From Sulfurimonas sp. (GTDB taxonomy: Bacteria; Campylobacterota; Campylobacteria; Campylobacterales; Sulfurimonadaceae), in contig JAQIBW010000197.1 in the NCBI GenBank assembly GCA_027858865.1, positions 1 through 29,529 on the forward strand: a stretch of 29,529 nt of DNA, written 5' to 3'. The position numbers were made by a program, and so were the translations under genes. Shown here in pieces: positions 21,225 through 28,061 of the stretch (position 1 is its first letter; each line of letters begins with the position of its first letter). The notes below the pieces were generated by a model. The model ran no database searches and was not told the DNA's origin. It worked only from the letters and a program-made list of their open reading frames with translations.

Positions 21225-22415
21225 CTATAACATACCGCGTGCGGCAGCCCAATATAAACTTTTGTTAAAACCTAAGCGTACAAAACTACCTAGTTTACTA
21301 CAAGGTGTTGGTTTTACATCTTCATCATAGTCATACCAAAGTGGCATACCACATGAAAGACCCATCTGTGCAATGGCAATTACTTTTCCATCATAAGACT
21401 CTGTTGGATAGCCATAACGAAGCTCTCCTGCAATGTTGTCTACAAGAACATCTACTTGATTATGAACAGTTCCACCTGCTTTAGAAACAGATAAATCAAC
21501 AGTATCACCTAGAGTATAAACATTATCTAAGCCTTTAACTTTAAGAGTTTTTTTGTCGGTTGGTAACCAACCCTCATCATCAAGAGCGACAGATAAACCT
21601 GACTTACGAATCACTTCAGCTGCGATAAACGGCGGTGTTGACATAAGGATATCAAACTCCATTTTTTCGCCTTCCTCAGAATAAGCAGTTTTTGTTTTAG
21701 GGTCAACTTTTGCAAGTGTAAAACTTGTTTTATGTTTTACATTTATACTGTCAAAAATCATTGGAAGAACATCAGAAGTAGGACCTTGCATAAAAAGACC
21801 ATTTTCTACTGCTTGAGATTTTGTAGGGTAAGTGTAAACAATCTCTATGTCGTCTCTAATCCCTTTCTCAGTTAGGTAGTCATGTAGCATCATAGTTGTT
21901 TCAACTGGAGCGATTCCACACTGGTGAGGAATGTTTGGAGTTTTAGGAAAGTTTACAGTAACTAGAACTCTACCTTTTTTCAGTTTTTCAAACTTTTGAG
22001 CTAACTTCTTGGCACCTTCATAACTATAGAACCAATCACCACCTTCTTGTAGCCCCGGAATTCTGTCAGCGGCAACTTCACATCCAGTAGCAAGAACTAG
22101 ATAGTCATAGTTGTATTTTTTACCGCTTTTACCTTTTACATAGTTAGACTTTGCATTAATCTCAACAGCTTTATCAACTATGAAATCTATTTCTAACATT
22201 AGTAGAGAACGTTGATCACGAATGAACTCATGTCCTGCAGCCTTATGAAATGCAACATACATTGCTCCAGGACGATATACGTGAAGTTTTGAGTCAGAAA
22301 TCATTGTTATTTCTACTTCTCCACGATCAATCTCTGGCATAAGTTTATTTGCAAGATTATTAGCAGTCATGGTTCCTGCTGTACCACCACCAACTATAAG
22401 AATTTGCTTTTTCAT
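21225..22415 (-). CDS. sqr: Sulfide:quinone oxidoreductase-like flavoprotein
   Basis: A 396-residue membrane-associated FAD enzyme that oxidises sulfide to sulfur/polysulfide and reduces quinone. The N-terminus is the Rossmann motif ILIVGGGTAGTMTANNLA (5-22). Candidate redox cysteines are Cys112 (ATGCE), Cys166 (HQCGIAPVE) and Cys355 (LSCGMPLW), matching the three-cysteine layout of SQR; Cys372 is an extra. The second FAD motif is VYTLGDTVDLSV (299-310). The C-terminus LGFNKSLYWAAARGML is amphipathic, as expected for membrane attachment. Subtype is not resolved by eye, and a flavocytochrome c subunit-like or related FAD oxidoreductase is the alternative. AAAAGGAG precedes the ATG. An OmpR-type regulator gene and four 11-base repeats lie directly upstream and a DUF1641 gene directly downstream. 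Confidence 0.88.
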   Translation of the reverse strand: MKKQILIVGGGTAGTMTANNLANKLMPEIDRGEVEITMISDSKLHVYRPGAMYVAFHKAAGHEFIRDQRSLLMLEIDFIVDKAVEINAKSNYVKGKSGKKYNYDYLVLATGCEVAADRIPGLQEGGDWFYSYEGAKKLAQKFEKLKKGRVLVTVNFPKTPNIPHQCGIAPVETTMMLHDYLTEKGIRDDIEIVYTYPTKSQAVENGLFMQGPTSDVLPMIFDSINVKHKTSFTLAKVDPKTKTAYSEEGEKMEFDILMSTPPFIAAEVIRKSGLSVALDDEGWLPTDKKTLKVKGLDNVYTLGDTVDLSVSKAGGTVHNQVDVLVDNIAGELRYGYPTESYDGKVIAIAQMGLSCGMPLWYDYDEDVKPTPCSKLGSFVRLGFNKSLYWAAARGML

Positions 22416-22458
22416 ATATCACTCCTTTTATTTGCACTTAACAATGGTAACGATTAAT

Positions 22459-22498
22459 CAAAAGGTATTTATAAGAAGAGTATAAGGTTTTAATAAGG
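22459..22498 (-). promoter_or_regulatory. Four 11-bp direct repeats upstream of sqr
   Basis: On the + strand CAAAAGG (22459-22465), TATAAGA (22470-22476), TATAAGG (22481-22487) and AATAAGG (22492-22498) start exactly 11 bases apart (minus-strand consensus CCTTAT). They fill the gap between the response-regulator stop (22502) and sqr, ending 43 bases before the sqr ATG, so they would sit at or above the -35 of an sqr promoter. The spacing suits an OmpR/PhoB-type protein, and such a regulator is encoded next door. Confidence 0.6.
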
Positions 22499-22501
22499 AT
22501 T

Positions 22502-23185
22502 TCAAGAAATATTTAGACGGTAGCCAAGTCCTTTGAGGTTTTCTATAAGAGTTGTGTAAATCTTTTTGCGAAGACCTACAACCACCATGCGTATAGCATC
22601 TGCTGTAACACTCTCTTCGTAAATATTTTGTTCTATCATTTCAAGACCTACTATACCATTACGATTTTTTAGCAGTAGTTCTAAAAGTAATAATTCTTTC
22701 TTTGTGAGTTTTATAGGATCTGAGTTTTTGTAAACCATCTTGTTTGTGGCATCATAGTAAAACCCTTCTCCAAGATTAGAGATAGGGTTTAAAGATAGAC
22801 CTTCGGGCATATGTGAAGATATTGCAACAAGAAGTTCATCTATGTCTATGGGTTTTTTAAGATAGAAGTGAACACCAGACTCAACTGCACGATTTAAGTA
22901 GGGGTTAGAGTTAAAGGCTGTCATAACAACTCTTAGGGTGTGTGGTGAGATAACAGATATCTTTTGCAAAAAACTAAGTCCGTCAACTTCTGGCATCTGA
23001 ATATCGGCTATGACTATATCGCAGGGTGTTGAGGTAAAAATCTCTAAAGCTTCCATAGCATTAGAAGCTCCATATACCTCTTTAAAATAGATTTTAAGTA
23101 CTCTTACGAGCCATTTAAGTGTACTTGGGTCATCTTCTGCAATCAAGACACTATGTGATGATAAACGCTTATGCAAAGCTTCCAT
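22502..23185 (-). CDS. OmpR/PhoB-type response regulator upstream of sqr
   Basis: A 227-residue regulator. The receiver domain has Asp18/Asp19 (IAEDD), phosphoacceptor Asp61 (IVIADIQMPEVDGL) and Lys111 (YLKKP). The C-terminal part (about 145-227) is a winged helix-turn-helix: LTKKELLLLELLLKNR, then DAIRMVVVGLRKKI as the recognition-helix region and LKGLGYRL as the wing, so it is a DNA-binding regulator. The ATG is one base after the stop of the PAS histidine kinase, its evident partner. The gene ends 86 bases before sqr, and four 11-base repeats occupy that gap. The simplest inference is that it controls sqr, perhaps in response to reduced sulfur or redox state; the signal is not shown by the sequence. 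Confidence 0.93.
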   Translation of the reverse strand: MEALHKRLSSHSVLIAEDDPSTLKWLVRVLKIYFKEVYGASNAMEALEIFTSTPCDIVIADIQMPEVDGLSFLQKISVISPHTLRVVMTAFNSNPYLNRAVESGVHFYLKKPIDIDELLVAISSHMPEGLSLNPISNLGEGFYYDATNKMVYKNSDPIKLTKKELLLLELLLKNRNGIVGLEMIEQNIYEESVTADAIRMVVVGLRKKIYTTLIENLKGLGYRLNIS

Positions 23186-23186
23186 A

Positions 23187-24350
23187 CTATTGTAATTCCT
23201 GAGATTTTAACTCTATGCAAAACTTTGTACCATCTTTATGATTTTGTACAGTAAGAAAACCCTGCATATGATGCTCAATGATTACTTTTGACATGTAAAG
23301 ACCTATACCGCTTCCATCTTCACGTGTGCTAAAGTATGGGTCAAATATTTTTTCAAAGTTAGATTCATCTATTCCACCACCGTTATCAGAGATACAAATG
23401 TTTAGTCTGCCATCACGTAAAGTTAGTTCTATGTGGATAAGCCCTTTTTCTTTATTATTTTTAATGATTGCTGTCATAGCATTATGAACTATGTTCATAA
23501 TTACCTGTTTAAATTCATTTGGAAATCCGACAACATTTCTAACAACTCCATGTTCAAGTATGATTTTTATTTTTATGGCGTTAGATTTTAACTGTCCATC
23601 TATCAAACGAATAGCATCTTCGATGCTGTTTAAAACATCAAAGGATTCTTTTTTCTTTGAGATGCGAAAAAAACTACTAAAGTCATCGATAGTCTGAGAC
23701 ATATAAGTGATTTTTTCCATGATTTCATCTTCAATTTCTTCTAGCATCTCTTTGTTTAGCCTATCGTTATCAGACATATGTCTTAAGCCTTGAACGATTA
23801 GACCCAATCCATTAAGAGGTTGTCTCCACTGGTGTGCTATTGAGTCAATCATCTCACCCATTGCAGCAAGTCTTGACTGATGACACATTATCTCATACTG
23901 CTCAGTTCGCTTGGCTACTTCTATCTCAACTTGTCTTTTTAACTCATCTTGATATTTTATATCTTGAGTAATATCTGAGGTTATCATAACTATTTCATCA
24001 CGACTTTTGAGATAACTAAGCGACATACTTGCATTTAGATGTTCACCTGATTTTCTAACACATACTTTACGAAAGTTCTCAATACTTCCGTATTTTATTG
24101 CTTTTGCAACGGCGGTCTCTGAAGCAGTTGCATACTCTGGAGCTGATAAAGAGATGCAAGACTCAGTATATAGTTCTTCCATCGTGTAGCCCATCATATC
24201 TTGGAAAAATTTATTTGCGTACAAAAACATTCCATTATGATCAAGAATAGAGATGCCATTTGCTGCCATGTCAAAAACAGCTTGCAACTCTTCTTTTTTT
24301 GACATTAAATCATTAACACTCTGTTTTAACTGAGACTCAACACTATTCAT
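23187..24350 (-). CDS. Cytoplasmic PAS histidine kinase
   Basis: A 387-residue soluble kinase. A short N-terminal coiled coil leads into a PAS domain (about residues 20-130: FDMAANGISILDHNGMFLYA, then MGYTMEELY and ITSDITQDIKYQ), a second helix (133-160), the phosphoacceptor GEMIDSIAHQWRQPL with His173, and a GHKL domain with NIVHNAMTAI (N-box), DNGGGI (G1), FDPYFSTR (F) and GSGIGLYM (G2). There is no membrane segment, so it senses an internal signal, or a ligand/cofactor bound by the PAS domain; no haem- or flavin-binding residues can be assigned by eye. It is one base from the response regulator and probably phosphorylates it. A TATAAT box at 24382-24387 could start a kinase-regulator transcript of its own. 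Confidence 0.93.
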   Translation of the reverse strand: MNSVESQLKQSVNDLMSKKEELQAVFDMAANGISILDHNGMFLYANKFFQDMMGYTMEELYTESCISLSAPEYATASETAVAKAIKYGSIENFRKVCVRKSGEHLNASMSLSYLKSRDEIVMITSDITQDIKYQDELKRQVEIEVAKRTEQYEIMCHQSRLAAMGEMIDSIAHQWRQPLNGLGLIVQGLRHMSDNDRLNKEMLEEIEDEIMEKITYMSQTIDDFSSFFRISKKKESFDVLNSIEDAIRLIDGQLKSNAIKIKIILEHGVVRNVVGFPNEFKQVIMNIVHNAMTAIIKNNKEKGLIHIELTLRDGRLNICISDNGGGIDESNFEKIFDPYFSTREDGSGIGLYMSKVIIEHHMQGFLTVQNHKDGTKFCIELKSQELQ

Positions 24351-24381
24351 TTTTGACCACCTAAATAAAATACTAAGGGCT

Positions 24382-24387
24382 ATTATA
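24382..24387 (-). promoter_or_regulatory. -10 box for the PAS kinase-regulator genes
   Basis: A perfect TATAAT on the minus strand in the 46-base gap between two kinase genes, 32 bases before the PAS kinase ATG. It would allow the kinase-regulator pair to be expressed apart from leuA. Confidence 0.45.
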
Positions 24388-24396
24388 TTGAAATTT

Positions 24397-25296
24397 TTAG
24401 ATAGTTACTTTAAAAAGAGCACCTGCGTTTATATTTTTTACACTAATACTACCATGGTGTTTTTGGACAATTTGAGAACTCATATAAAGACCTATTCCAG
24501 TTCCATTTGAATCTTGTTTTGTAGTGATATGTGGATTAAAAATGCTAGAAAGTACATGATCATCTATACCTTCTGCATTATCTTCAAACTCGATAATACT
24601 TTTATCTTCATCTAGGTAAGTTCTTATTATTATATGTCTGTTTGAAATCTTTTTTTCGTTAAATGCATCTATGGAATTACTTAGAAGATTTAAAAACAGA
24701 TGTTTAAACTCATTTATGAAACCATATATAGTTATTTTCTCTTTTATATCTATGTTGAGACTAACAGTGTTTTTCATAAGCTCATCTCTCATAAGAACTT
24801 CTACACTTTTAATGCAGTCTTCCATCAAGAACTCTTCACTCTCTTTTGAAGGTCTGAAAAAAGTTCTAAACTCATTTAGAGTACTTACCATATGATTTAT
24901 CTGAGTATGAGTTGCTTCCGTCATTTCATCTATATATGCTTCGTCAACTAGGCTAGCTTTAAAATCATCTTTGAGCATGTCATTCATCATGCTCAAAGAG
25001 TTTAGAGGCTGCTTCCATTGATGTGCTACTGCATCCATCATTTCACCCATAGCGGCCATCTTAGACTGCTGGCGAAGCATCTTGTCTTTTTGAGTACTTG
25101 TTTCGTTGACGATTATAGTTCTTTTATCAACTTGTTTTAAAAATGTGGAGTGATTTTTTTGGAGTTTGTCGTTTTTCTTTTTTTGTTCGTTGTAGAGGTC
25201 TATGAGTTTGTGTGTTTGCTCTCTAAGCTTGTGATTAGAGAGCTTAGAGAGAACTGTTATTTCGTTAATGAGTTTCTGATTTTCATCTTCATTCAT
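24397..25296 (-). CDS. Cytoplasmic histidine kinase, paralogue A
   Basis: A 299-residue soluble kinase without a membrane segment or recognisable PAS domain. Residues 1-80 are a charged helical/coiled-coil region, followed by MAAMGEMMDAVAHQWKQPLN with His92, and a GHKL domain with NLLSNSIDAFN (N-box), DNAEGI (a G1 box with Ala and Glu at usually Gly positions), FNPHITTK (F) and GTGIGLYM (G2). It is closely related, almost gap-free, to the kinase at 27060-27974 on the other side of leuA. It starts 9 bases after the leuA stop, with GAAG as a weak ribosome site, so it may be read through from leuA. It could feed phosphate to the regulator upstream of sqr or to one encoded elsewhere. Signal unknown. 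Confidence 0.9.
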   Translation of the reverse strand: MNEDENQKLINEITVLSKLSNHKLREQTHKLIDLYNEQKKKNDKLQKNHSTFLKQVDKRTIIVNETSTQKDKMLRQQSKMAAMGEMMDAVAHQWKQPLNSLSMMNDMLKDDFKASLVDEAYIDEMTEATHTQINHMVSTLNEFRTFFRPSKESEEFLMEDCIKSVEVLMRDELMKNTVSLNIDIKEKITIYGFINEFKHLFLNLLSNSIDAFNEKKISNRHIIIRTYLDEDKSIIEFEDNAEGIDDHVLSSIFNPHITTKQDSNGTGIGLYMSSQIVQKHHGSISVKNINAGALFKVTI

Positions 25297-25305
25297 ATCT
25301 TCGAC

Positions 25306-26964
25306 TTAATTAAAAGCCCTGTTTAAAGCACAAAACATTGCTTTTACAGATGCTGTGGCTATATCGTTATCAGTTGCTACACCATAACAAGAAAGCGTAT
25401 CATCTGTCTGTATCTCTATGTAAGCAACAGCCATTGCTGAGCTTTTATCACCAAAGGAGTGTTCAGAGTATGAGTTGATACTGAACTCATTCTCATAATC
25501 TTTCATCAAGGCATCTTTAGAAGCATCTATAGGGCCGTTGCCTTCTCCTTTAGCTACTATTTTTTTGCCTTTATAGTTGTACTTTAAAGTGCAAGTGGAG
25601 ATTTTCTTTACAGATTTAACTGTGTAATCAACAAAAGATATGTGTTCTGGAGCATTAAAGTAAGTGTCGTTAAAAATTTCTAAAATTTCTTGAGGACTTA
25701 ACTCTCGTCCTTTTTCATCTGTAACAGCTTGAACTATCTTACCAATCTCGGGATGCATAGCTTTTGGAAGCTGGTAACCAAAGTTTTTCTCTAAGATAAA
25801 TGCTACACCACCTTTTCCTGACTGAGAGTTTATACGAATAATACTCTCATATGTTCTTCCTACGTCCTGCGGATCTATTGGCAAGTATGGAACTTCCCAA
25901 AAGCTATCTGCACTTTTTTTTCGGTATGCTAGACCTTTGTTTATAGCATCTTGGTGTGAACCTGAAAATGCAGTATAAACTAACTCACCAACATAAGGGT
26001 GACGAGCATGTGTAACCATCTCTGTACATCTCTCAACAACATCTAAAACTTCATTTATATCTGAGAAGTCAAGTTGTGGGTTTACACCCTGTGTTAACAT
26101 GTTAAGAGCAAGAGTGATGATGTCAACATTACCTGTTCTCTCCCCATTACTTAAAAGTGTTCCCTCAACTCTATCAGCTCCTGCTAAAAGAGCCAACTCA
26201 GTCGCTGCTATAGAAGTTCCTCTATCGTTATGCGTGTGAGTTGAGATGATTACATTTTCACGGTTGTCTAAGTGGTTAGCCATCCATTCTATCTGATCGG
26301 CATATACATTTGGCGTTGCCATCTCTACAGTTGCTGGAAGGTTTATGATAACCTTTCTTGTCGGTGAGATTCCCCATCTAGCAGTTACTGCATTTGAAAT
26401 CGCGCACGCAAACTCTAACTCAGTTCCGGTAAAACTCTCAGGAGAGTACTCCAAGAACACTTCTCCCTCAAAATCTTTTTCATACTTTTTAACTAAGTCA
26501 ACACCATTTAGAGCTAAGTTAACAATCTCTTCTTTACTTTTTCCAAATACTATTTTTCTTTGGGCAGTAGAAGTAGAATTATATAGATGTACAGTAGCTT
26601 TTTTAACACCTTCTAGCGCTTCAAAACTTCTTTTTATTAAATGTTCTCTAGCCTGAACTAAAACCTGTACTGTTACGTCATCAGGAATTAGCTTATCATC
26701 AACTAAACGGCGTAAAAAGTCAAATTCTACTTTTGATGCAGATGGAAAACCAACTTCAATTTCTTTGAAACCAAGTTTTAGTAAGAGTGTAAAAAGTTCA
26801 AGTTTTTTATTCATGTCCATAGGGTTGATTAGTGCTTGATTACCATCACGTAAGTCTACACTACACCATTTAGGAGCTTTTGTTATAGTTTTTGTCGGCC
26901 ACTGTCTATTTGGCAAATCTATTTGCGGGTAAGGGCGATATTTGCCCATTTTCACTTGATTCAT
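25306..26964 (-). CDS. leuA: 2-isopropylmalate synthase, long form
   Basis: Catalyses acetyl-CoA plus 2-oxoisovalerate to 2-isopropylmalate, the first committed step of leucine synthesis. The 552-residue length and N-terminus (YRPYPQIDLPNRQWPTKTI) match the long LeuA form. Catalytic-barrel landmarks are SVDLRDGNQAL, IEVGFPSAS, the metal-binding HTHNDRG and GTLLSNGERTGN. The C-terminal 150 residues form the leucine-responsive regulatory domain (AYIEIQTDDTLSCYGVATD), so feedback inhibition by leucine is expected. Homocitrate or citramalate synthases are less likely given this layout. An extended -10 promoter lies at 27021-27029, and a long inverted repeat spans that promoter. Other leu genes are not in the window. 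Confidence 0.95.
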   Translation of the reverse strand: MNQVKMGKYRPYPQIDLPNRQWPTKTITKAPKWCSVDLRDGNQALINPMDMNKKLELFTLLLKLGFKEIEVGFPSASKVEFDFLRRLVDDKLIPDDVTVQVLVQAREHLIKRSFEALEGVKKATVHLYNSTSTAQRKIVFGKSKEEIVNLALNGVDLVKKYEKDFEGEVFLEYSPESFTGTELEFACAISNAVTARWGISPTRKVIINLPATVEMATPNVYADQIEWMANHLDNRENVIISTHTHNDRGTSIAATELALLAGADRVEGTLLSNGERTGNVDIITLALNMLTQGVNPQLDFSDINEVLDVVERCTEMVTHARHPYVGELVYTAFSGSHQDAINKGLAYRKKSADSFWEVPYLPIDPQDVGRTYESIIRINSQSGKGGVAFILEKNFGYQLPKAMHPEIGKIVQAVTDEKGRELSPQEILEIFNDTYFNAPEHISFVDYTVKSVKKISTCTLKYNYKGKKIVAKGEGNGPIDASKDALMKDYENEFSINSYSEHSFGDKSSAMAVAYIEIQTDDTLSCYGVATDNDIATASVKAMFCALNRAFN

Positions 26965-26981
26965 TATGAATCCTTAACTTG

Positions 26982-27035
26982 AAAATTTGATAGCACTCTT
27001 ACATAACTATCATTAGTGGAATTATATCAAATTTT
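26982..27035. promoter_or_regulatory. leuA promoter flanked by an 11-bp inverted repeat
   Basis: On the minus strand TGATATAAT (27021-27029) is an extended -10 box, 57 bases before the leuA ATG. AAAATTTGATA (26982-26992) and TATCAAATTTT (27025-27035) are perfect 11-base inverted copies 32 bases apart; the second overlaps the -10, the first lies in the leader. Because the -10 arm is not transcribed, this would act as a DNA site (for example for a looping or dimeric repressor) rather than as RNA. Confidence 0.5.
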
Positions 27036-27059
27036 GTATTAGAGAATAAGAAGGTATTG

Positions 27060-27974
27060 CTAAGTAGTGGTTTGTCGTAAAGTTATTGTAAAGAAAGCAC
27101 CTTTGTCAGTATTGAAAACATTAATAGTTCCGTGATTTTTCTTAACTAATTGCTCACTCATATATAGCCCGATTCCAGTACCTTTTCCCTCTGGCTTTGT
27201 AGTGACGTTTGGTTTGAAGATATCTTTGATAACTTCATTTTGTATACCACCTGCATTATCTTCAACTTCTATGTAGATATTATTGTTTTCTTCGTAGCAT
27301 CTGATGTCAATATTTCTATGATTTTTATTTTTATCATTAAATGCATCCATAGAGTTGTTTATAAGATTTATAAAGAGATGTTTAAACTCGTTTTTATTTC
27401 CAAATATTTTGATTTGTTCATCTATCTCAATATCTAATAATATATTTTGTGAGATTAGTTCATCTTTCATAAGAATCCGAACACTGTGTACGGCATCTAG
27501 TATAGAGAACTCTTCATTTTTAGTAGATGGACGAAAGAAAGTACGAAACTCATGAAGAGTTGTAACCATATGGTCAACCTGCATATGAATAGTATCATCA
27601 AATTCTTGGATATACGAGGAATTAACAAGACCATTGTTAAAGTCCTCTTTTAGCATATCACTCATCATGCTTATTGAGTTAAGCGGTTGCTTCCACTGAT
27701 GAGCTATGGCATCTATCATTTCACCCATAGAAGCAAGTCTAGATTGCTGTTCTAGCATCTCATCTTTTTGTGCAGCTCTTTCATGAGCAATAATATTTCT
27801 TTTATCCCATTGTCTTAAAAAGTATTCATTTTGTTTAATAGTTTTTTTGTTTTCTTTTTGTTCATTAACATAAAAATCTAACACAGTTTGAATTTTATCA
27901 GCAAGTTTTTTATCTGTTTTTTTAGATAGATTTACAATTTCTTTTAGAAGTATTTGAGTGATTTTATTTGACAT
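27060..27974 (-). CDS. Cytoplasmic histidine kinase, paralogue B
   Basis: A 304-residue soluble kinase built like its neighbour at 24397-25296: N-terminal helical region (1-80), LASMGEMIDAIAHQWKQPLN with His92 at the same position, then a GHKL domain with NLINNSMDAFN (N-box), DNAGGI (G1), FKPNVTTKP (F) and GTGIGLYM (G2). Long shared runs such as EFRTFFRPS and GIGLYMS show the two are paralogues, separated here by leuA. It has its own strong extended -10 promoter after the glnA terminator. No response regulator is adjacent, so it either shares the regulator downstream of leuA or works with a distant one. Signal unknown. Confidence 0.9.
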   Translation of the reverse strand: MSNKITQILLKEIVNLSKKTDKKLADKIQTVLDFYVNEQKENKKTIKQNEYFLRQWDKRNIIAHERAAQKDEMLEQQSRLASMGEMIDAIAHQWKQPLNSISMMSDMLKEDFNNGLVNSSYIQEFDDTIHMQVDHMVTTLHEFRTFFRPSTKNEEFSILDAVHSVRILMKDELISQNILLDIEIDEQIKIFGNKNEFKHLFINLINNSMDAFNDKNKNHRNIDIRCYEENNNIYIEVEDNAGGIQNEVIKDIFKPNVTTKPEGKGTGIGLYMSEQLVKKNHGTINVFNTDKGAFFTITLRQTTT

Positions 27975-28002
27975 TTTTCACCGATGAAAATAATTTTTGT
28001 TT

Positions 28003-28011
28003 ATTATAGCA
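28003..28011 (-). promoter_or_regulatory. Extended -10 promoter of the kinase gene
   Basis: TGCTATAAT on the minus strand is a perfect extended -10, 29 bases before the kinase ATG at 27974. The T-run immediately upstream of it is also the U-tract of the glnA terminator, so the end of one unit and the start of the next share DNA. Confidence 0.65.
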
Positions 28012-28044
28012 AAAAAATGTATTCCCGCAAAAAAAAGCGGGAAT
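28010..28044 (-). terminator. Rho-independent terminator of glnA
   Basis: ATTCCCGC and GCGGGAAT (28021-28028 and 28037-28044) form a perfect 8-bp GC-rich stem with an 8-base loop, 17 bases past the glnA stop. On the minus strand the stem is followed by ACATTTTTTT, an adequate U-tract. Confidence 0.85.
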
Positions 28045-28061
28045 GAAGATTTAGAGTGCGA

